A DNA stretch of 64,000 bases from NCBI RefSeq assembly GCF_004135735.1, contig NZ_CP012670.1:9743501-9807500 (forward strand), read 5' to 3'. Source of the stretch: Sorangium cellulosum. Lineage in GTDB: Bacteria > Myxococcota_A > Polyangia > Polyangiales > Polyangiaceae. The notes under the pieces are model-generated. The model did not search any database. It saw only the letters and a program-made list of their open reading frames with translations, and was not told the DNA's origin. This document shows, one piece after another, positions 58,522-64,000 of the stretch (its first letter is position 1; each line of letters starts with the position of its first letter). Both the position numbers and the translations under genes were made by a program.

Positions 58522-59385
58522 TCACTGCGCGCGGGCGGGGCTCTGGATCCCCAGCCGGCCAGCGAGCTGACCCAGCGCGACGGCCGCCTCGTCATCGGAG
58601 AGCTGACCGTCGTTGTTGCTGTCCGAGAGGCCGAACGCTACCTGGGCCGACCCCTGGAGCGCATTCTGGAACTCCTGGAGGCTCAAGCCCCCGCTGCGAT
58701 CCGTGTCGGCTGCCTTGAAGGCCGCCTGGCCCAGCGCGCGCGCCCCCTCGCTCGCCGCGGCGCGGGCCTCCGCGACGGAGATGAAGCCGTCCTTGTCGGT
58801 GTCGCTCCACCCGAAGAGATCATCCACCGCGGTCCGCGCGGCCTGGCGCGCCTCGGCGAGGGTGAGCGGCTTGCCATACCCGACGTCGAGCATCCGGGCC
58901 ACGGACTCGAGCGGCTTCTTCCCGGTCGCGCCGCGCACCTCGCGCATCACGCTCGCCATCGCCGGGCGCTGGTTCATGAACTCGACGCGGGCCTCCCGGC
59001 CCTCCTCCGGGGTCACGGTGCCGTCGCCGTTGGCGTCGGCGCGGAAGAAGAAGCCTCCGATGAGGAAGTTCGCCGTGCCGCTGGCCTCCACCTTCGAGAT
59101 CCGCCCATCGCGGTTCGCGTCGGCCATCTCGAGCAGCCGCTCCGCGGACCGCTCGATCTGGGCCGTGGGACGGCAGACGGCCACCCCGCCCATGCTCACC
59201 GCGGCGCTCGTGGCTCCCTGCTGCGCGGGCGGACCTTGCCGTGCCGCCTCGTCCGGCCGCGCCTCTTCGCCCGACTCGGGCGGTGCTTGCACCGGCTGCG
59301 CTTCCCTCTCGGCCCGCTGCTGCTCGCCCTGCTGGCAACCTGCGATGAGCGCGGTGGTCGCCAGCCCCGACAGGAACACTCGCAT
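58522..59385 (-). CDS. EF-hand lipoprotein
   Basis: A 287-residue secreted protein. A lipobox LATTALIAGCQQ predicts a lipid-anchored mature protein after Cys17. A low-complexity E/Q/A region follows, then EF-hand calcium loops: DANRDGRISKVE, DANGDGTVTPEE, DTDKDGFISVAE, DTDRSGGLSLQE and DSNNDGQLSDDE. Five loops would give several Ca2+ sites. It is transcribed leftward, alone as far as visible. Role in the envelope is unknown. Confidence 0.87.
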   Translation of the reverse strand: MRVFLSGLATTALIAGCQQGEQQRAEREAQPVQAPPESGEEARPDEAARQGPPAQQGATSAAVSMGGVAVCRPTAQIERSAERLLEMADANRDGRISKVEASGTANFLIGGFFFRADANGDGTVTPEEGREARVEFMNQRPAMASVMREVRGATGKKPLESVARMLDVGYGKPLTLAEARQAARTAVDDLFGWSDTDKDGFISVAEARAAASEGARALGQAAFKAADTDRSGGLSLQEFQNALQGSAQVAFGLSDSNNDGQLSDDEAAVALGQLAGRLGIQSPARAQ

Positions 59386-59491
59386 TTCAGTGACCTCCTG
59401 CCCGTAGCGCGTTGCGAACTCCGTGCCGGATGGCGGAATGATCCTGCCGGCGCGCCTCGCCGCGGCGGCGCCTCGCTCCCGTGCCGTCGCG

Positions 59492-60736
59492 TCATCGTCC
59501 GGTGATCGCGTCGAGGCGCCGAGCGAGCCAGTCCTCGCCCGGAGAGGGGATCACGTGAGCCTGGCCGCCCGCGATCGAGAGGCCGGCCGAGAGCTGTCCG
59601 GCGGTCACGAGGAAGGCGCCCGCGCGGCCATCGCCGTCCTTCTGGAAGGCGCCCCTGGCCTCGATGTTCCCGCTCTCGAAGCGCACGTCGTCGAGCTCGA
59701 TCCGCACGGGGCTGCGGGCGAGCGCGGCGCTCAGCGCGAAGGGGCGCCCCTCGAGGAACTCGAGCGTCCAGCGCAGCGCGCCGGTCACGCCGAGCAGGTC
59801 GAGGAGAACGCCGGCGTCTTCACCCTCCGCGGCGATCGATCCATGGAAGAACGCGCCGTCGCGGCTCGAGAGGGCGCCGCCGTCGGCCCGGAGCCTCTCC
59901 TGCATCGAGGCGCGCGGGCGGTCCAGGCCACGGCCCGCCTCGAGAGGAGAGACCGCGGCGTCGCCGGCCCCGGTCGGATCGAGCCGGGCGTCGATGCGTC
60001 CGTGGACGGCCCTCGCCAGCAAGCGTCCCTCGCGATGGATCTCTCCATCGACGATGTCCAGCGCGCCGGCGTCCACCTCCAGCGTAGCGTGGCGGGGGGG
60101 GCTGGCGGCGAGCCGCGCGGCGCGCGCCGACATGGCGCCGACGAGGCGAAAGGGCCCCGCGCCGATCGCGCGCGCGCCGACCTCGATGTCCTCGACGAGG
60201 AGCGCTCGCGCGGGCCTGTCGCCGGTCTCCGCCGGCCCCCCGGACGGCGGCAGCGCCGCGCGGGCGAGCGGGGCGGCGGCCCCTGCCAGGACCTCGGGCG
60301 CGCGCGCCAGCTCGTCGGGAGGGCCGCCGAGCGCGACCTCGAGCCCGCCCCCACGCAGCCGCGTGACATGCACCTCGCCTCGGACGAGATCGGCCAGATC
60401 GACGCGGAGATCGGCCTCGGCCAGGCGGACCGTCCACCCCGCGCCGTGGCCCCCCGCGAGCCGGAGCCCCTCGAGGTGGACGTACCCCGGGTATAGCGTG
60501 TGGGCGGAGGCGACCTGCGCTGTCAAGCCCAGGTCGCGCGCGAGCGAGCGCATCCACAGCGTGAGCGAGAGGTTCGCGACGACGAGGTAGATCCCCGCCA
60601 GCGCGACGAGCGCGACGACGATCCGGGCGAGCACGGGGCCGAGCCGGCGGGACCTCGGGCCGGCCCCCCGCGCGCTCGAGTCGCGCGTCCCGCGGTGAGC
60701 TGCGGCCGCCTGGGCTCCGCCGTGCTGTCCCGTCAT
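59492..60736 (-). CDS. AsmA-like membrane-anchored periplasmic protein
   Basis: A 414-residue protein with one N-terminal transmembrane helix (VLARIVVALVALAGIYLVVA, about residues 35-57) followed by a long soluble region of beta-strand character: VHLEGLRLAGGHGAGWTVRL, DLADLVRGEVHVTRLRGGGL, LVEDIEVGARAIGAGPFRLV and GGALSSRDGAFFHGSIAAEG. The repeating pattern is that of AsmA/DUF748-type proteins of the envelope. The start ATG at 60736 overlaps the stop of the upstream VKOR-like gene (ATGA), so the two are coupled. Confidence 0.72.
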   Translation of the reverse strand: MTGQHGGAQAAAAHRGTRDSSARGAGPRSRRLGPVLARIVVALVALAGIYLVVANLSLTLWMRSLARDLGLTAQVASAHTLYPGYVHLEGLRLAGGHGAGWTVRLAEADLRVDLADLVRGEVHVTRLRGGGLEVALGGPPDELARAPEVLAGAAAPLARAALPPSGGPAETGDRPARALLVEDIEVGARAIGAGPFRLVGAMSARAARLAASPPRHATLEVDAGALDIVDGEIHREGRLLARAVHGRIDARLDPTGAGDAAVSPLEAGRGLDRPRASMQERLRADGGALSSRDGAFFHGSIAAEGEDAGVLLDLLGVTGALRWTLEFLEGRPFALSAALARSPVRIELDDVRFESGNIEARGAFQKDGDGRAGAFLVTAGQLSAGLSIAGGQAHVIPSPGEDWLARRLDAITGR

Positions 60737-61293
60737 GAGCGCGCGCGCGCCTTCCCGAGCGCCGACCACCCCTCCGGGAGCGAGAGCGCGAACACCGCGA
60801 AATTGGCCGTGATGGCGACGAGGCAGTACGCGCACCAGGCCCGCTCCCGCCTCCGCATCTGGACGAGGAGCCAGCCGGACAGGGCCGCCTCGGCGGCCGC
60901 CTTGACCGCGACGGCGACGGGGATCCACCGGGCGCGCCTGGCGCGCTCGGCGCCTCCCCAGCCAGCCAGCGCGAGGTTGGAAGCGAAGCTCGTGAACGCG
61001 AGCGGCGCGTCCGGCATCGTGAGCGCGAACGCGATGTCGGAGCTCGTCACCCTGTCCGAGTCGAAGCCTGGAAGCGGAGGGTCGGGCAGGTGCTTTATCA
61101 TCCCGAGCTGCCGCAGCGAGACGGCCGCCATGCTGGCGGCGCCGGCGAGGGACACGGCGGCGATGAGCCGACGCCGGGAGAGCTCGCTCGATCGGCCACG
61201 CTGCAGCGCCGCGCGGAGCGCGCCCGCGCCGGGGAGGCCGCGACGCCCTCCGTCGCTTCGTTTACTGAGCATCCCATGCACCCTGGCCCTCAT
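60733..61293 (-). CDS. VKOR-like membrane protein with a single CxxC
   Basis: A protein of up to 186 residues with about four hydrophobic segments (from about 44, 98, 122 and 157). MIKHLPDPPLPGFDSDRV and RAWCAYCLVAITANFAVF resemble the small vitamin K epoxide reductase family of bacteria, where WCxYC is the redox motif. The second cysteine pair found in many VKORs (in the first loop) is absent. It may thus need a separate thiol partner or have another role. Start may be the ATG at 61272. It is coupled by ATGA to the AsmA-like gene. Confidence 0.68.
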   Translation of the reverse strand: MRARVHGMLSKRSDGGRRGLPGAGALRAALQRGRSSELSRRRLIAAVSLAGAASMAAVSLRQLGMIKHLPDPPLPGFDSDRVTSSDIAFALTMPDAPLAFTSFASNLALAGWGGAERARRARWIPVAVAVKAAAEAALSGWLLVQMRRRERAWCAYCLVAITANFAVFALSLPEGWSALGKARARS

Positions 61294-61468
61294 GACGCCG
61301 CTTCCCGGACGGTTCGCCCGCCGCGCCCTCGTGCCCCCCGGCCCGCCCGGGCTGCTGCGGCGCCGGGCGCGCGATGCGGCCTTGCGAAGCTCATTCTGTA
61401 TACCTCGCGACGAGCGACGCTATCGGCTCGGGTGGCTCGCCAGGCCCGCCCCGCCGGGGGCATGAGCA

Positions 61469-61918
61469 CTAGCTGACAGACGTCGGCCCGATGATGACGG
61501 CGTTCGACGGGGACCGCGGGCTGCTCTGCTCCTCGACGGTGATGAGCAGCTCGAAGTTGACATACGGCACGGTCGTCTCGGCCAGGTCGCCCTCCCGGCT
61601 GCCGGCGCTGTAGTCGAGCACTCCGATCCGCCGCCACGGGGTCGCGGAGCTCGGGCGCTGCCAGACGACGAAGTGCTTGCTGCCGGCGTCGATCCGCTCG
61701 GGCGGCGAGAGGTGGACGACGTGCACCGCCAGTCGCGTGATCGCAGCGTCGGCGTCGACGTCGGCGGTGATGTGCGCATCGGCGCCGGGCGCGAGCTGCG
61801 TGCCCTGGACGCTCTGCTCGCTCGGGCCGCCGCAGCCGGCGAGCGCCATGCTCGCGAGGAGACCGAGCGTGAGCCCCATCCGGCCGCCCACGAGTCGCCT
61901 GGTATCAACGTAACTCAT
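61469..61918 (-). CDS. hypothetical lipoprotein
   Basis: A 149-residue protein with lipobox LASMALAGCGGPS and a mature part of beta-rich character (DAHITADVDADAAITRLAVH, VPYVNFELLITVEEQ). Sequence after the signal matches no family I recognise. The start ATG 61918 follows GAGGTGGCGAG; longer frames upstream lack signal-peptide character. It is probably exported and lipid-anchored. Confidence 0.75.
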   Translation of the reverse strand: MSYVDTRRLVGGRMGLTLGLLASMALAGCGGPSEQSVQGTQLAPGADAHITADVDADAAITRLAVHVVHLSPPERIDAGSKHFVVWQRPSSATPWRRIGVLDYSAGSREGDLAETTVPYVNFELLITVEEQSSPRSPSNAVIIGPTSVS

Positions 61919-62246
61919 CTCGCCACCTCGATCGCCTTTCTGCTTCGCCGCGGCCCCGCCGCCCCTCTCCGGCCCCAGCCCAGGCTGGCCGGCGCCGCGG
62001 CCGCTCCCCCGTGCCGTCGTGGCTCGAACAAACATCGTGCCGAGGTGGGATGTGAATTGAGCGGCGATGTCACGAGGACATGCACGGCCGCGCAGCGTTC
62101 CCCCCGGCCTGCCGCGGCCCCGGTGGGCGTGGCGATGTCACGATCGGGATCAGGCGTGGGTGGTCTCTTCGCGCCGATATCCCGTGCCCGGCCGCGCGCT
62201 CGCAGCGCCGGGGCTCCGGGCTCTGTTGCTGGGGCACGCCGGCTGC
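61919..62246. other. 328-bp intergenic region
   Basis: It contains the ribosome-binding site of the lipoprotein gene (about 61919-61930) and presumably its promoter. No other gene or repeat is recognised. Confidence 0.45.
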
Positions 62247-63404
62247 TCAGAGGACGGGATCGATCCGGTAGACCCGGCTCGACAGCAGGTCGACGAAGTA
62301 GACCTTGCCGTCGGGCCCGAAGGTGAACCCGGCGAGCGAGCCCGCGGGCAGCCCCGTGTCCAGGGTGCGCACCGGCTGCCCGGTCAGGTCGAAGGCGTGA
62401 AACCGGCTGGTCGCGTGGTCGGTGACGTAGACGAGGCCGTCGTGGAGCTCGATCCCGCTCGGCGCCTCGAGCGCCCCCGGCGGGACCAGCTCGACCAGCG
62501 TGGCCCCGTCGACGTGCCTGCGCACCTCGACCGTCTCCTGCCCCGGAAAGCTGCTCCCGGGCGTCCCGCTCGTCGTGTCGAGCTTCAGCAGCCGCCGGTG
62601 ACCGGTATCGGCGATGTAGAGGTGACGGTCCTCGGCGCTGTAGACGAGGTGGCTCGGGGCCTCGTCGGTCCCGAGCACCTCGCCGGGCACATAGCGGTAG
62701 ATCTCGCCGTCGGCGTGGTCGTCGTTCCCGGGGCCGTGATCGTGGGCGAAGTCGTATCGATCGATCGCCCGATCATGGCCGTTGAAGACCCAGTACACGT
62801 TGCCCTGCTCGTGGGCGATGCCCTTGCAGAAAGGGCTCGAGTGGAGCATGTCGAGGTGCGACCCGAGGCCGTCGGGCGTCGCCTCCGCGAAGATCGCGAG
62901 ATCCGAGGAGAAGAGCGACGGACCCATGTAGTCGTTGCCGCCGTTGTCGCTGTCGCCGCACACCCCGAACGTGCCCGCGTGGCCGAAGGCGATCGCCGGC
63001 GGCCGGTCCATGAAATGCGAGGCGGCCGGGTCGCGGAGGCGGCGCGCCGTGCCGTCCGGCGCGCCGGGGCGCGTGATGAGGATCACGCTGTCGTCCCGGC
63101 GATTGACCACCCAGAGCTCCTCGGGGCGCTCCGGGTTGAAGGCGAGATCCGTGGGCTCGCGCTGTCTGTCCGGCTCGAACACGGGGACGAGCACGACCGA
63201 GGACGGACTGCCATCCTTCACGCCGATGGGATGTCCGGGGGGGAGCGCGACGCACGCGCCACGCGGGAGATCGCACAGCGGTGTCTCGGGCGTGGAGGCG
63301 CAGTCCGGCGATGCCTTGCAGGAGGGCTCCGCGGCGGCCGGATCTTCCGCAGAGCAGGCCGACACCAATCCCAGGCTGGACAGGACGAGCACCCTCTGAA
63401 GCAT
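62247..63404 (-). CDS. secreted beta-propeller (NHL-type) lipoprotein
   Basis: A 385-residue protein. The signal peptide ends in lipobox SSLGLVSACSAED. A cysteine-rich stretch (SCKASPDCASTPETPLCDLP) precedes a series of about six propeller blades (REPTDLAFNPERPEELWVVN, APSHLVYSAEDRHLYIADTG, APSGIELHDGLVYVTDHATS, GSLAGFTFGPDGKVYFVDLL). Such proteins are typical myxobacterial surface proteins. The ATG at 63404 is preceded by a perfect GGAGGTGA. Ligand unknown. Confidence 0.85.
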   Translation of the reverse strand: MLQRVLVLSSLGLVSACSAEDPAAAEPSCKASPDCASTPETPLCDLPRGACVALPPGHPIGVKDGSPSSVVLVPVFEPDRQREPTDLAFNPERPEELWVVNRRDDSVILITRPGAPDGTARRLRDPAASHFMDRPPAIAFGHAGTFGVCGDSDNGGNDYMGPSLFSSDLAIFAEATPDGLGSHLDMLHSSPFCKGIAHEQGNVYWVFNGHDRAIDRYDFAHDHGPGNDDHADGEIYRYVPGEVLGTDEAPSHLVYSAEDRHLYIADTGHRRLLKLDTTSGTPGSSFPGQETVEVRRHVDGATLVELVPPGALEAPSGIELHDGLVYVTDHATSRFHAFDLTGQPVRTLDTGLPAGSLAGFTFGPDGKVYFVDLLSSRVYRIDPVL

Positions 63405-63583
63405 TCCTTCACCTCCCGGCGCCGGGGGCATTGTGACCCGGCAGAGCACGCTGGCCATCCCTTTGTGGCCTCGTGGCCCTGCGGCCTCGTGGCCCGAGGC
63501 GCGGCGCGCCGAGGCGCGCTCGGCCGAGGCCGCCACGGCGGCGGCGCGGGACGACCCTGGGCGACCGCGTACTAGAATATCTC

Positions 63584-64000
63584 ATGGCCGCGGCTCGGGC
63601 CCCCGCCCGCATCCCCCCGACGAACGCGCCGCTGCGCGCCGTCGCACAGCAGACCTTCAGCCGCGTCGCGGGCGCGCCGCTCATCGAAGGAAACTCGGTC
63701 GATCTGCTGATCGACGGGCGCGCGAACTTCGACGCCTGGCTCGCCGCGATACGGGCCGCGCGCACCTCGATCCTGCTCGAGAACTACATCTTCGACGACG
63801 ACCCGCTGGCGCGCGAGTTCCGCGGCGCGCTCAGCGAGCGCGCCGCGGCGGGCGTCCACGTCCGCGTGATCCGCGACTGGCTCGGGTGCCTGGGCGTCTC
63901 CACCGACGCCTTCTGGAGCGAGCTGCGCGCCGCGGGCGGCGAGGTCCGCACCTACAACCCGTTCAGCTTCGCCAGCCCGTTCGGCTGGGTGACGCGCGAT
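63584..64000 (+). CDS. phospholipase D / cardiolipin synthase-like protein, N-terminal part (cut by window end)
   Basis: The first 139 codons are in the window. VDLLIDGRANFDAWLAAIRA, ARTSILLENYIFDDDPLARE and GVHVRVIRDWLGCLG are those of the N-terminal half of PLD-superfamily cardiolipin synthases; the first HKD motif would lie just outside the window. It is divergent from the propeller lipoprotein gene. Confidence 0.83.
   Translation, partial: MAAARAPARIPPTNAPLRAVAQQTFSRVAGAPLIEGNSVDLLIDGRANFDAWLAAIRAARTSILLENYIFDDDPLAREFRGALSERAAAGVHVRVIRDWLGCLGVSTDAFWSELRAAGGEVRTYNPFSFASPFGWVTRD

Overview
The window reads as high-GC chromosomal DNA of a myxobacterium, most like a Sorangium/Polyangium-type member of Polyangiales. 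The signs are very high third-position GC, a giant Ser/Thr kinase-AAA-GAF-histidine kinase-receiver protein, abundant lipoproteins, an Rpn-family nuclease remnant, and a large secondary-metabolite operon. No rRNA, tRNA or CRISPR array was recognised.

Left part (1-20.7 kb). The window opens with the end of a 2-oxoacid dehydrogenase E2 gene, an acyl carrier protein and a PRPP synthetase. A cysteine synthase follows, then a leftward signalling operon (REC-STAS protein, then the 1996-aa hybrid kinase). From 10.5 to 20 kb lies a gene graveyard: an Rpn-nuclease tail, an N-truncated M43 protease, an IS91-like transposase tail, a protein with perfect 27-bp repeats, scraps of MORN/BRCT and PolX-PHP genes, and a few intact genes (AraC regulator, DoxX, a 701-aa radical SAM protein, an aldo/keto-reductase-like protein, a phosphoribosyltransferase). 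The convergent pair cysteine synthase / radical SAM is present twice, near 2-3.4 kb and near 15.7-17.9 kb, and a different partner is broken in each copy.

Central island (20.7-54.1 kb). A 200-bp perfect direct repeat (20508-20707 and 54086-54285) flanks about 33.4 kb. The repeat is the 3' end of the phosphoribosyltransferase gene plus the overlapping tail of the convergent P-type ATPase gene, so the island appears to have been inserted exactly between these two genes. Inside are a truncated IS21 transposase, a 24-bp tandem repeat, and a mostly overlapping rightward operon (22913-42943). That operon combines: (i) homologues of the ansamycin/mitomycin 3-amino-5-hydroxybenzoate (AHBA) supply genes (RifM-like phosphatase, RifK-like AHBA synthase, RifL-like oxidoreductase, RifN-like ROK kinase, and a type I dehydroquinate dehydratase); (ii) mitomycin-like assembly functions (PIG-L deacetylase, glycosyltransferase, adenylating ligase fused to a methyltransferase, stand-alone ACP); (iii) a fused ketosynthase-chain-length-factor protein with a ketoreductase; (iv) a new-looking fusion of an unknown domain to a cysteine desulfurase; (v) an AlkP-type hydrolase paired with an apparently dead paralogue. 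Downstream are an asparaginase-like protein, a thioesterase, a DHA2 drug exporter, three VOC (glyoxalase/mitomycin-binding type) proteins, two further radical SAM enzymes, a sulfotransferase, an alpha/beta hydrolase, a PadR regulator and a helix-hairpin-helix protein. My working reading is an undescribed AHBA-aminosugar (mitosane-like) / iterative type II polyketide hybrid cluster with its own resistance module. The product is inference.

Right part (54.2-64 kb). This resembles ordinary chromosome: a P1B-type metal ATPase with a hemerythrin tail, a CBS-pair protein, a CapA-type phosphoesterase, an EF-hand lipoprotein, an AsmA-like protein coupled to a VKOR-like membrane protein, two more lipoproteins, and the start of a phospholipase D / cardiolipin synthase gene cut by the window edge.
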